From Aquarana catesbeiana (Eukaryota; Chordata; Amphibia; Anura; Ranidae), in contig NC_133328.1 in the NCBI RefSeq assembly GCF_042186555.1, positions 620,075,592-620,139,591 of the forward strand: DNA of 64,000 bases. Reading direction: 5' to 3'. The translations under genes and the position numbers were made by a program. Shown one piece after another: positions 42,699 through 51,931 of the stretch (positions within the stretch are counted from its first letter, which is position 1; every line of letters starts with the position of its first letter). The notes below the pieces were generated by a model. That model worked only from the letters and a program-made list of their open reading frames with translations, was not told the DNA's origin and ran no database searches.

Positions 42699-43580
42699 TG
42701 TCACGTACCTGGTAGGTTTTGAGCTTGAAGTGCAGAGAAAGACCTCCCTTACAGCTCCCACTCTCGTTCCTCTGGAATGGAGACAGAGAACACAGGAGTG
42801 AGGAGTGGTATGGGTGCCTGGCAGGATCAACAGTCACCAGAAGTTCAGGAGTGGTGGAACCCTCTGGAACCAGGAGCTGAAGAGAAGACTGGAGACTGGA
42901 GTACAGACTGAACCAGGAACCACGGCAGGTAAGTAGGCAGGAACTGGAGTGCTGGACTGGAACCAGGAACAAGCAGCAGGTAACAGACTGGATACTGGAA
43001 CGCTGGGCTGGAACCAGGAACAAGCAGCAGGCAACAGACTGGACACTGGAGCACTGGACTGGAACCAGGAACAAGCAGCAGGTAACAGACTGGACACTGG
43101 AGCGCTGGACTGGAACCAGGAACAAGCAGCAGGTAACAGACTGGATACTGGAACTCTGGGCTGGAACCAGGAACAAGCAGCAGGTAACAGACTGGATACT
43201 GATATCAGGCAAAGGAATGATCAAACAAGCCGGTGGTCAGTATTGGGCGGACAGCAGAGGTACCAGGGATAACACAGGGGAATGGTCAAGCAAGCCAAGG
43301 GGGTCAGGTGCAGGCAGATAGCTGGGTAGTCACAACAGGAAGCCGGGTCAGATAACAGAAGGATTCGGATCAGATCAGGTTTGGCACACAGAACGCTGTA
43401 GAGCAGACAGCGGGGATTGAGTGTGACAGGCAGGTTTAAATAGCCCGCCTGAAGCCAGCGGGAGTGCGCGCGCGTGCCCGTTCGTGACAGCACCCGTGAA
43501 CGCGCGCGCATGCGCGGTAGTGCCCGTGGCCGTGTTCCAGTGCGCCTGGAGCGCCTATTACTGGCAGGATCTTCATGACA
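42699..43580 (+). mobile_element. 882-bp solo-LTR-like element, TGTCA...TGACA, 5-bp TSD
   Basis: It begins TGTCACGTACC and ends CTTCATGACA, flanked by ATACG on both sides (42694-42698, 43581-43585). TG...CA ends, a 5-bp inverted terminus and a 5-bp duplication fit a solo LTR. The L2 coding sequence is continuous across it. It carries a 51-bp minisatellite and a GC-rich 3' part with GCGCGCGCATGCGCGG. No protein. Confidence 0.75.
42945..43205 (+). repeat. 51-bp minisatellite, about five copies
   Basis: The unit is CTGGACTGGAACCAGGAACA, AGCAGCAGGTAACAGACTGG, then ATACTGGAACG. Because 51 is 17 codons, it makes an open frame with a 17-residue repeat on the plus strand and Cys-rich frames on the minus strand. 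These are not genes. Confidence 0.9.
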
Positions 43581-44889
43581 ATACGCCCCTTCCTTACCGA
43601 TGTCACCACAAAGCTTCTAATCCACTCCCTCTTCATCTCTCGCCTCAACTACTGCAACTCCCTCCTCATTGGCTTACCTTTAAATAGGCTATTCCCCCTT
43701 CAGTCCATCATGAACGCTGCTGCCAGGCTCATCCACTTTAGAAACCGTTTGTCGTCTGCTACTTCTCGCTGCCAATCCCTCCGTTGGCTGCCACTCAACC
43801 AACAAATTAATTTCAAGATACTAACAATAACAAAGCCATCCACAACCTGGCCCCCAGCTACATCACTAACCTGGTCTTAAAATACCAACCAAATTGTTCT
43901 CTTCGCTCCTCCCAAGATATCCTGCTCTCTAGTTCCCTTGTTGCCTCATCCCATGCTCACCTCCAGGAATTCTCCCGAGCCTCTCCCAGCCTCTGGAATG
44001 CTATACGCCAATCTGTCCCACTATTTCCTACTTTTAGACGATCCCTGAAAACTCATCTCTTCAGAGAAGCCTATCTGGTCCCCACCTAACCACTGTACAT
44101 TTATTTTCTCCATCAGCACATCCCCATAGTTGCCAACAGTCCCGATTTTCCCAGGACAAACTCCAAATTTGGGACCCTCACCCCGATATAAGCTTGTCCC
44201 GATAATTTTCTCGGGATTTTGCTTTTGTCCCAGGAAAATCGGGAATGTTCTTGGCTAAAAACGGCAGCGGCTACACAAAAATGGCCGTCGCCACCGCCAT
44301 TTCCCCTTGTGTTCAGTGCAGAGGAGAGGGGCAGCCAATCGACTTCTCTCTTCAGTGTACACATAGAAAATTCTATTGTACACTGAGGCCTATTGGCTGC
44401 AGGGATTGGAGGCCCCTCCCTGCTCTCCCCTGAGCACAAGGATGTGATCATCCGCCGCCGCCCCTCCGCCCCTCTGCCCCTCCGCCCTGTTTGTCCATCA
44501 AAATTTTTTTTATTATGTACATTGGGTGTGCTGCCGGGTGAGTACATTGCAGAGCCCGCGCGTTGGGGGATGTGTGCCTGTCCCTGTGTACCTGTCAAAT
44601 TCGGCTTTGCAGGTGAGTCCGTACAGCTGATGTCTGTCCATTCACATATAAATAGGCCACCCGCACAAAGCTCAGTACTGGTACAAAAAATGAACGTGTC
44701 TTCATGCTGTGTGAGGCTCTTTACCTGTGTGAATGAGCCCTGTGCGTTGGGGTGGTTTTCAGAATGAAAGCATTTTACCATGCTATGGCAATGTATCCAA
44801 GTGAATGGACCATTTACTGCTACAAAGCCACTACTACATCCAGTTATTTATGTGAAGTTATTTGGATGAAAGCACAAGGCACACCATGA

Positions 44890-47313
44890 ATGCACACCAG
44901 TATAAATCACACAAATAGGAGACATGAAGGGAACACAAAGACACTGAATTTCAAAAGAGCCAACTTCCCTAAACTACAAACCTTGCTAAAAGGCATAAAT
45001 TGGGATAAAATATTAGGAACAAAGAATACGGAGGAGAGATGGGTTTGCTTTAAGAGCATATTAAATAAGGGCATTAGCCAATGTATCCCATTGGGTAATA
45101 AACTTAAAAGAGCGAACAAACATCCTGGATGGCTTAACTCCAATGTAAAAATGCATATAAAAGCAAAGGAGAAGGCCTTCAAAAAATACAAGGTTGAGGG
45201 ATCATCCACAGCATTCAGAATTTATAAAGAATGCAATAAGAAATGTAAGGGTGCAATTAGGATGGCTAAGATAGAACATGAAAGACACATAGCGGAGGAG
45301 AGCAAAAAAAATCCCAAGAAATTCTTTAAGTATGTAAACAGTAAAAAAGGGAGGACAGACCATATTGGCCCCATAAAGAATGAGGAAGGACATCTGGTTA
45401 CAAAGGATGGGGAGATGGCAGAGGTATTGAATTTATTCTTCTCCTCAGTCTTCACGAGTGAATCGGGGGGCTTCAGTAACCAAAACTGCAGTGTTTATCC
45501 TCATGACACAACACAGGAAGCACCTACATGGTTAACAGAGGACGGAATTAAAATTAGACTTGAGAAACTTAACATTAATAAATCACCGGGACCAGATGGC
45601 TTGCATCCGAGGGTACTTAGGGAACTCAGTCAGGTGATTGCCAGACCGTTGTTCCTAATTTTTACAGACAGTCTATTGAATGGAATGGTACCAGCTGATT
45701 GGAGAAAAGCCAATGTAGCACCAATATTTAAAAAGGGCCCAAAAAACATCCCTGGGAATTACAGACCAGTTAGCCTAACATCAATAGTATGTAAACTCTT
45801 GGAGGGGATGATAAGGGACTATATACAAGATTTTAGTAATAAGAATGATATCATTAGCAGTAATCAGCATGGATTCATGAAGAATCGTTCTTGCCAAACC
45901 AATCTATTAACCTTCTATGAGGAGGTGAGTTGCCATCTAGATAAAGGAAGGCCCGTAGACGTGGTGTATCTGGATTTTGCAAAAGCATTTGACACAGTTC
46001 CCCATAAACGTTTACTGTACAAAATAAGGTGCGTTGGCATGGACCATAGGGTGAGTACATGGATTGAAAACTGGCTACAAGGGCGTGTTCAGAGGGTGGT
46101 GATAAATGGGGAGTACTCAGAATGGTCAGGGGTGGGTAGTGGGGTCCCCCAGGGGTCTGTACTGGGACCAATCCTATTTAATTTGTTCATAAACGACCTG
46201 GAGGATGGGATAAACAGTTCCATCTCTGTATTTGCAGACGATACTAAGCTAAGCAGGGCAATAACTTCTCCGCAGGATGTGGAAATCTTGCAAAAAGACC
46301 TGAACAAATTAATGGGGTGGGCGACTACATGGCAAATGAGGTTCAATGTAGAAAAATGTAAAATAATGCATTTGGGTGGCAAAAATATGAATGCAATCTA
46401 TACACTGGGGGGAGAACCTCTGGGGGAATCTAGGATGGAAAAGGACTTGGGGGTCCTAGTAGATGATAGGCTCAGCAATGGCATGCAATGCATGGCATGC
46501 AGGATGTGGATGCAATGGCATGCAATGCATGGCATGCAGGATGTGGAAATCTTGCAAAAAGACCTGAACAAATTAATGGGGTGGGCGACTACATGGCAAA
46601 TGAGGTTCAATGTAGAAAAATGTAAAATAATGCATTTGGGTGGCAAAAATATGAATGCAATCTATACACTGGGGGGAGAACCTCTGGGGGAATCTAGGAT
46701 GGAAAAGGACTTGGGGGTCCTAGTAGATGATAGGCTCAGCAATGGCATGCAATGCCAAGCTGCTGCTAATAAAGCAAACAGAATATTGGCATGCATTAAA
46801 AGGGGGATCAACTGCAGAGATAAAACGATAATTCTCCCGCTCTACAAGACTCTGGTCCGGCCGTACCTGGAGTATGCTGTCCAGTTCTGGGCACCAGTCC
46901 TCAGGAGGGACGTACTGGAAATGGAGCGAGTACAAAGAAGGGCAACAAAGCTAATAAAGGGTCTGGAGGATCTTAGTTATGAAGAAAGGTTGCGAGCACT
47001 GAACTTATTCTCTCTGGAGAAGAGACGCTTGAGAGGGGATATGATTTCAATTTACAAATACTGTACTGGTGACCCCACAATAGGGATAAAACTTTTTCGC
47101 AGAAGAGAGTTTAATAAGACTCGTGGCCACTCATTACAATTAGAAGAAAAGAGGTTTAACCTTAAACTAGGTAGAGGGTTCTTTACTGTAAGAGCGGCAA
47201 GGATGTGGAATTCCCTTCCACAGGCGGTGGTCTCAGCGGGGAGCATTGATAGCTTCAAGAAACTATTAGATAATCACCTGAATGACCGCAATATACAGGG
47301 ATATGTAATGTAA
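44890..47313 (+). CDS. CR1-type LINE reverse transcriptase, 807 codons, internal duplication
   Basis: An uninterrupted frame encodes a CR1-clade reverse transcriptase, which copies the LINE RNA onto nicked DNA. From the N-terminus: the linker after the lost endonuclease (to about residue 150), then motifs NKSPGPDGLHPRVL (~232), GNYRPVSLTSIVCKLLE, the palm YLDFAKAFD with Asp at residue 362, GVPQGSVLGPILF, and FADDTKL with the Asp pair at residues 450-451, followed by the thumb and C-terminal region ending RMWNSLPQAVV...SIDSFKKLLD. Catalytic residues are present. Residues about 462-534 are duplicated 88 codons later, in frame. The apurinic endonuclease is absent, so the copy is 5'-truncated and its first Met probably lies in flanking sequence. 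Not expected to move on its own. Confidence 0.85.
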   Translation: MHTSINHTNRRHEGNTKTLNFKRANFPKLQTLLKGINWDKILGTKNTEERWVCFKSILNKGISQCIPLGNKLKRANKHPGWLNSNVKMHIKAKEKAFKKYKVEGSSTAFRIYKECNKKCKGAIRMAKIEHERHIAEESKKNPKKFFKYVNSKKGRTDHIGPIKNEEGHLVTKDGEMAEVLNLFFSSVFTSESGGFSNQNCSVYPHDTTQEAPTWLTEDGIKIRLEKLNINKSPGPDGLHPRVLRELSQVIARPLFLIFTDSLLNGMVPADWRKANVAPIFKKGPKNIPGNYRPVSLTSIVCKLLEGMIRDYIQDFSNKNDIISSNQHGFMKNRSCQTNLLTFYEEVSCHLDKGRPVDVVYLDFAKAFDTVPHKRLLYKIRCVGMDHRVSTWIENWLQGRVQRVVINGEYSEWSGVGSGVPQGSVLGPILFNLFINDLEDGINSSISVFADDTKLSRAITSPQDVEILQKDLNKLMGWATTWQMRFNVEKCKIMHLGGKNMNAIYTLGGEPLGESRMEKDLGVLVDDRLSNGMQCMACRMWMQWHAMHGMQDVEILQKDLNKLMGWATTWQMRFNVEKCKIMHLGGKNMNAIYTLGGEPLGESRMEKDLGVLVDDRLSNGMQCQAAANKANRILACIKRGINCRDKTIILPLYKTLVRPYLEYAVQFWAPVLRRDVLEMERVQRRATKLIKGLEDLSYEERLRALNLFSLEKRRLRGDMISIYKYCTGDPTIGIKLFRRREFNKTRGHSLQLEEKRFNLKLGRGFFTVRAARMWNSLPQAVVSAGSIDSFKKLLDNHLNDRNIQGYVM
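46273..46754 (+). repeat. 264-bp in-frame duplication inside the CR1 frame
   Basis: 46273-46490 and 46537-46754 are essentially identical 218-bp copies. The 46-bp linker is made of GCATGCAATGCATGGCATGC words, and a 36-bp block (46475-46510) recurs at 46512-46547. The offset of 264 is exactly 88 codons, so the frame stays open. The CR1 copy at 59.99-61.89 kb lacks it. Confidence 0.9.
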
Positions 47314-47400
47314 TACTGACACATAATCACACACATAGGTTGGACTTGATGGACTTGTGTCTTTTTTCAACCTCCCCTACTATGTAACTATGTAACTATG
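47314..47400 (+). mobile_element. CR1 3' tail
   Basis: TTGGACTTGATGGACTTGTG, TTTTTTCAACCTCCCCTACT and the tail ATGTAACTATGTAACTATGT end the element. CR1-clade LINEs end in short reiterated words like this. Confidence 0.8.
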
Positions 47401-47701
47401 TAATGCTTGTTGACATGAGCTGCATTCATCATATGAAAGGGGACAGATGACAGTGGACACTGCACAGAAAACACATCTCCCATTGATTGCCATTCCTTTT
47501 TATTTGTGACAAGTGACATACTGGTACATCCACTGTCTGCTCTGACTATACACACTGTGCTGTAATCAATTATTGCTGCATATTGGTTATTGTTTATGCA
47601 CTTTGTTTTTTCATTTTTTACTGTATCACTGATTTATATCAGTATTTAGCACATGCACTTTATTGCAGGTTGTTGATAGCCAATTGTATGGTTTATATAT
47701 A
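47401..47701. other. Sequence between CR1 and Tc1, no gene
   Basis: AT-rich flank that resumes after the Tc1 at 49327 (TATA...TTGCTTTCAATGTGG). It presumably belongs to element B or an older insert in it. No motif recognised. Confidence 0.4.
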
Positions 47702-49326
47702 CAGTGGAGACGAAAAGTATTCAGACCCCCTTAAAATTTTCACTCTTTGTTATATTGCAGCCATTTGCTAAAATCATTTAAGTTCATTTTTTTCCTCATT
47801 AATGTACACACAGCACCCCATATTGACAGAAAAACACAGAATTGTTAACATTTTTGCAGATTTATTAAAAAAGAAAAACTGAAATATCACATGGTCCTAA
47901 GTATTCAGACCCTTTGCTCAGTATTTAGTAGAAGCACACTTTTGATCTAATACAGCCATGAGTCTTTTTGGAAAAGACGCAACAAGTTTTTCACACCTGG
48001 ATTTGGGGATCCTCTGCCATTCCTCCTTGCAGATCCTCTCCAGTTCTGTCAGGTTGGATGGTAAACATTGGTGGACAGTCATTTTTAGGTCTCTCCAGAG
48101 ATGCTCAATTGGGTTTAAGTCAGGACTCTGGCTGGGCCACTCAAGAATAGTCACGGAGTTGTTGTGAAGCCACTCCTTCGTTATTTTAGCTGTGTGCTTA
48201 GGGTCATTGTCTTGTTGGAAGGTAAACCTTAGGCCCAGTCTGAGATCCTGAGCACTCTGGAGAAGGTTTTCGTCCAGGATATCCCTGTACTTGGCCGCAT
48301 TCATCTTTCCCTCCATTGCAACCAGTCATCCTGTCCCTGCAGCTGAAAAACACCCCCACAGCATGATGCTGCCACCACCATGCTTCACTGTTGGGACTGT
48401 ATTGGACAGGTGATGAGCAGTGCCTGTTTTTCTCCACATATACCGCTTAGAATTAAGGCCAAAAAGTTCTATCTTGGTCTCAACAGACCAGAGAATCTTA
48501 TTTCTCACCATCTTGGAGTCCTTCAGGTGTTTTTTTTAGCAAACTCCATGCGGGCTTTCATGTATCTTGCACTGAGGAGAGGCTTCCGTCAGGCTACTCT
48601 GCCATAAAGCCCCGACTGGTGGAGGGCTGCAGTGATGGTTGACTTTCTACAACTTTCTCCCATCTCCCGACTGCATCTCTGGAGCTCAGCCACAGTGATC
48701 TTTGGGTTCTTCTTTACCTCTCTCACCAAGGCTCTTCTCCCCCGATAGCTCAGTTTGGCCTGACGGCCAGCTCTAGGAAGGATTCTGGTTGTCTTTCATT
48801 TAAGGATTATGGAGGCCATTGTGCTTTTAGGAAACTTAAGTGCAGCAGAATTTTTTTTGTAACCTTGGCCAGATCTGTGCCTTGCCACAATTCTGTCTCT
48901 GAGCTCTTCAGGCAGTTCCTTTGACCTCATGATTCTCATTTGCTCTGACATGCCCTGTGAGCTGTAAGGTCTTATATAGACAGGTGTGTGGCTTTCCTAA
49001 TCAAGTCCAATCAGTATAAAACACAGCTGGACTCAAATGAAGGTGTAGAACCATCTCAAGGATGATCAGAAGAAATGGACAGCACCTGAATTAAATATAT
49101 GAGTATCACAGCAAAGGGTCTGAATACTTAGGACCATGTGATATTTCAGTTTTTCTTTTTTAATAAATCTGCAAAAATGTCAACAATTCTGTGTTTTTCT
49201 GTCAATATGGGGTGCTGTGTGTACAATAATGAGGAAAAAAATGAACTTAAATGATTTTAGCAAACGGCTGCAATATAACAAAGAGTGAAACATTTAAGGG
49301 AGTCTGAAAACTTTCTGTCCCCACTG
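47702..49326 (-). mobile_element. Tc1-like transposon copy 1, full length, decayed
   Basis: CAGTGGAGACGAAAAGTATT at the left and ACTTTCTGTCCCCACTG at the right, next to TA on both sides, are the outer ends of inverted repeats of about 215 bp. Each repeat has an inner AAGTATTCAGACCCTTTGC direct repeat, an IR/DR layout. Length is 1625 bp, against 1631 for copy 2. The transposase lies on the minus strand. Confidence 0.9.
47918..48951 (-). pseudogene. Tc1 transposase, copy 1, inactivated
   Basis: The gene starts at 48951 (MSEQMRIMRSKELPEE) and ends at 47918 (CASTKY). It shows the paired-like DNA-binding region, a GR-x-AKL linker, and the DDE domain. The first catalytic Asp is Val (ILWSVETKIELFG, near 48490). 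The second Asp (FQQDNDPKHTA) and the Glu (SPDLNPIEHLWRDL) are present. Frameshifts and stops break it, for example near 48530 and 48320. It cannot be active. Confidence 0.85.
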
Positions 49327-49560
49327 TATATTGCTTTCAATGTGGTACAATATTATATCATTGAATTACTGTTATCTAATCCATTACAGGTTCTATGATC
49401 ATTGCACATTTGCACTTTACTTTATAGCTCCCCCTTATCACCATACACCCCCCACATTACAAAGTTTGTTATTTATAACACTTTAGGGGAGCAGCTTTAT
49501 TGTTATATTTTTCTCTAACCATAGCACGGAGTCCTTTTTATATTTTACCATCTTCTGGAT
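49327..49560. other. No gene seen
   Basis: AT-rich continuation of the Tc1 flank with CCCCCCACATTACAAAG. Nothing recognised. Confidence 0.4.
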
Positions 49561-49574
49561 ACGGCTCTGCTGAG

Positions 49575-49815
49575 TATTGCTGTATAGTGGATAGTGTAGT
49601 AGTAATCAGTGTAGTGTAGTATTGTAGTGGTAATCAGTGTAGTGAGTGTTGTAGTAATTAGTGTAGTAGTAATCAGTGTAGTGGGTGTTGTGGTAATTAG
49701 TGTAGTGGGTGGTGTAGTAACCAGTGTAGTGTAGTGGTAATCAGTGTAGTGGACGGTGTAGTGAACAGTGTAGTGAAGTGCGTGTTGTAGTAATCAGTGC
49801 AGTGCGTGTTGCACA
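49575..49815 (+). repeat. Irregular TAGTGTAGTGGTAATCAG minisatellite
   Basis: GTAGTAATCAGTGTAGTG-type words recur every 30-35 bp with small changes, leading into the next minisatellite. Not coding. Confidence 0.8.
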
Positions 49816-49819
49816 TGAT

Positions 49820-50445
49820 GCAAGGACAGACTCTGCTGGGGAGGCACTTGATGCAAGGACGGAGTGCTGGGAAGCACCTGATGCAAGGATGGACTCTGCT
49901 GGGGAGGCACTTGATGCAAGGACGGAGTGCTGGGAAGCACCTGATGCAAGGACGGACTCTGCTGGGGAGGCACCTGATGCAAGGACGGAGTGCTGGCAGG
50001 CACCTGATGCAAGGACGGACTCTGCTGGGGAGGCACCTGATGCAAGGACGAAGTGCTGGGAAGCACCTGATGCAAGGACGGAGTGCAGGGGAGGCACCTG
50101 TTGCAAGGACGGACTCTGCTGGGGAGGCACCTAATGCAAGGACGGAGTGCTGGGAGGCACCTGATGCAAGGACGGAGTGCTGGGAGGCACCTAATGCAAG
50201 GACAGACTCTGCTGGGGAGGCACCTGATGCAAGGACGGAGTGCTGGGAGGCACCTGATGCAAGGACGGAGTGCTGGGAGGCACCTGATGCAAGGACGGAG
50301 TGCTGGGGAGGCACCTGATGCAAGGACGGACACTGCTGGGGAGGCAAGGGCAGACTCTTCTGGGAAGGCACCTGATGCAAGGACGGTCTCTGCTGATGAG
50401 GCACCTGATGCAAGGACGGACTGCTGGGGAGGCATCTGATGGCAG
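49820..50445 (-). repeat. 30-32-bp minisatellite of element B
   Basis: The unit is CTGATGCAAGGACGGAGTGC then TGGGAGGCAC, with 32-bp variants having GACTCTGCTGGGG. About 20 copies. Its complement resembles the unit in element A (CATCAGGTG ... AGT/ACTCC ... CCTT), so the arrays are related. It makes long open frames on both strands (up to 256 codons), which are artefacts. Confidence 0.9.
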
Positions 50446-50656
50446 GTGACACGCTCAGGACTTCCACTGATTCGGCATTATGGTGAGTTGAATGATCTCA
50501 TTTCAATAATAATAGATAATCATTTTAATAATAGAAATATTGCGCTTCAATCACCGACACCATAACAGCCATGGTGCCGGGATGATTGAAGCGCTAACCC
50601 CAGGTGTTTGGAGGATCTTTATCTGACGATTTGTTAAACCTTTGGGAATACACACA

Positions 50657-50664
50657 TTTCTTTC

Positions 50665-50716
<52 letters not shown>

Positions 50717-50718
50717 TC
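50657..50718. repeat. (TTTC)n microsatellite
   Basis: About fifteen TTTC units inside element B. The corresponding place in element A has degenerate GAAGG/GAGG tracts. Confidence 0.95.
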
Positions 50719-50813
50719 CACGCCTACAAATGCCCCACCCCTAATTATAGCAAGGCTCCGCCTACATGCAAAAAAGTGTCCCAAATTTTTTTTTTGCAAT
50801 GTTGGCAACTATG

Positions 50814-51003
50814 CATCCCCCACAGTTATTACCTCTTGTATTTATTGACCCTCCCTCTTAGATTGTAAGCTCTAACGAGTAGGGCTCTCTGATTCCTACT
50901 GTATTAAAGTGTATTGTATTTGTACTGTCTACCCTCAAGTGGTAAAGCGCTGCGCAAACTGTCGATCTGAAATAAATCCCATATTATAATAATACTAATA
51001 ATA
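50814..51003 (+). pseudogene. L2-type LINE, 3' end (right piece)
   Basis: CATCCCCCACAGTTATTACC resumes the L2 3' region after element B. GATTGTAAGCTCTAACGA, GGTAAAGCGCTGCGCAAAC and an ATAATAATA tail match 16550-16740. With the 42275-44118 piece it forms one L2 copy. Confidence 0.8.
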
Positions 51004-51007
51004 ATTA

Positions 51008-51395
51008 TGAAGGAGAAGAGAATTAGAGTGCCCCACTGGTCAGGAGTCTTCGATGGGATTCTTAAAACACAACAAAGGAATGCAATTTGTGGACTTTACC
51101 ACACCCTACCCTCTTCTGTAGGTTTGTGGCTTGGTCCGTGCAGGCCTCAGGGCCTGGATCATAGGCTCTCCCATGAGTGGTGTTTTGCCCTGTGGACCTT
51201 TTGCAGTGAGTAATGTATTGTGAGGTACTGAATAATGCCTGTAACGTTAAGAGCTGTGCTGGAGTGGAGTTGAGCAATAAAGTGACGAAAATAAAATGTT
51301 CTGGACATTAATTTATTTTAATATGGCCTCAAGCCGGGTGATATAGCGTGCGGGCTTTAAGCCGAGATAAGTGTGACACCACATGGTGGATCCAA
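51008..51395 (+). other. LTR-like sequence, uncertain
   Basis: GAGCAATAAAGTGACG resembles a polyadenylation signal and the block ends near GTGTGACACCACA followed by TGGTGGATCC, which might be a primer site. No second LTR is seen. Weak. Confidence 0.2.
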
Positions 51396-51929
51396 AAAGG
51401 CGGGGAGGTACTTCAAAAGACAGGTATGTGTATACCCTAACCAAGAAGAAGGAGGGGGAGACCCAGAGCATGAACTGCCCTCTCAATGCAGGGGTTCAAC
51501 AAACCCAACCTCTAAGGTTCATGATTCACACATATGTTTTAAAAAGAGTGTTGCTTCAATAGAAGAAGGACACTAACAATGGTTGGTGTTTCAAATTCAG
51601 TTGTGAATAGGGTTGGTAACAGAATCACTGACAGGTTTTTATTGCTTTCTTATTCCCCACTAGAGGGAATTCCCCTTACTTCCTGTCTCAGTCATAAAAA
51701 CAGAACGTGTTGGGGGAAATATCTTCAAAGGACACACAGAGGGCAACAAAGACACATTTGTAGTTAACCGGACAAGGGGTACAATCTCTGCTGATTAGGA
51801 ATGAGCTCAGACTTGTTCAGATCCTACTCCAAACCCGCCTGAGCTATACCACCAGGAAGCTGTCTTGGCCCCCTGCCAATCAAAAGTGGCAGAGTCGTTC
51901 CCCACCCTGCAGCCTCAAATATACATATA
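51396..51929. other. No gene seen
   Basis: Mixed composition. Short frames at 51373-51767 have no recognisable domain. If 51008-51395 is an LTR this would be its internal side, but no retroviral motif is visible. Confidence 0.35.
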
Positions 51930-51931
51930 TA

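Larger units (their letters stand above)
42275..44118 (+). pseudogene. L2-type LINE, reverse transcriptase C-terminal part (left piece)
   Basis: The plus strand encodes the region after the catalytic palm of an L2-like transcriptase: ISAWMSHHYLKLNLSKMEL, then KVLGVILDSELSFQPHI (42430-42645), and after an insertion, LLIHSLFISRLNYCNSLL, NAAARLIHFRN and RWLPLNQQINFKI (43610-43835), followed by an F-x-R-x-SLW-N-like end in shifted frames. It is interrupted by the LTR-like element at 42699-43580. Element B starts at 44125, and the L2 3' end resumes at 50814. The 5' part with endonuclease and palm is absent, as usual for truncated copies. Confidence 0.8.
44125..50813 (-). mobile_element. Element B: CATAGTTGCCAACA-ended repeat, reverse copy, with nested CR1 and Tc1
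   Basis: CATAGTTGCCAACAGTCCCG at the left and TGTTGGCAACTATG at the right are inverted ends, flanked by CATCCC on both sides (44119-44124, 50814-50819). Internal landmarks match element A in reverse: TCCCGATTTTCCCAGGACA near the left, the minisatellite at 49830-50450, GCGCTTCAATCA with CATGGTGCCGGGATGATTGA at 50545-50595, then TTTC tracts and GTGTCCCAAA at the right. Nested inside are a CR1 (about 44.9-47.4 kb) and a Tc1 (47702-49326). It splits an L2 copy. Without the nested elements it is about 2.5 kb. Confidence 0.75.

Noticed and set aside
42949..43272. 107-codon frame with 17-residue repeat
   Set aside because: It is the 51-bp minisatellite in the solo-LTR-like insert; the frame stays open only because 51 is divisible by 3.
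46398..46646. Minus-strand frames inside the CR1 region
   Set aside because: They are antisense shadows of the CR1 reverse transcriptase, repeated because of the 264-bp duplication.
49820..50445. CRISPR-like array
   Set aside because: Units of 30-32 bp are directly adjacent without unique spacers, and the genome is vertebrate.
49697..50467. 256-codon minus frame and several plus frames
   Set aside because: All arise from the 30-32-bp minisatellite of element B; both strands are open in several frames.
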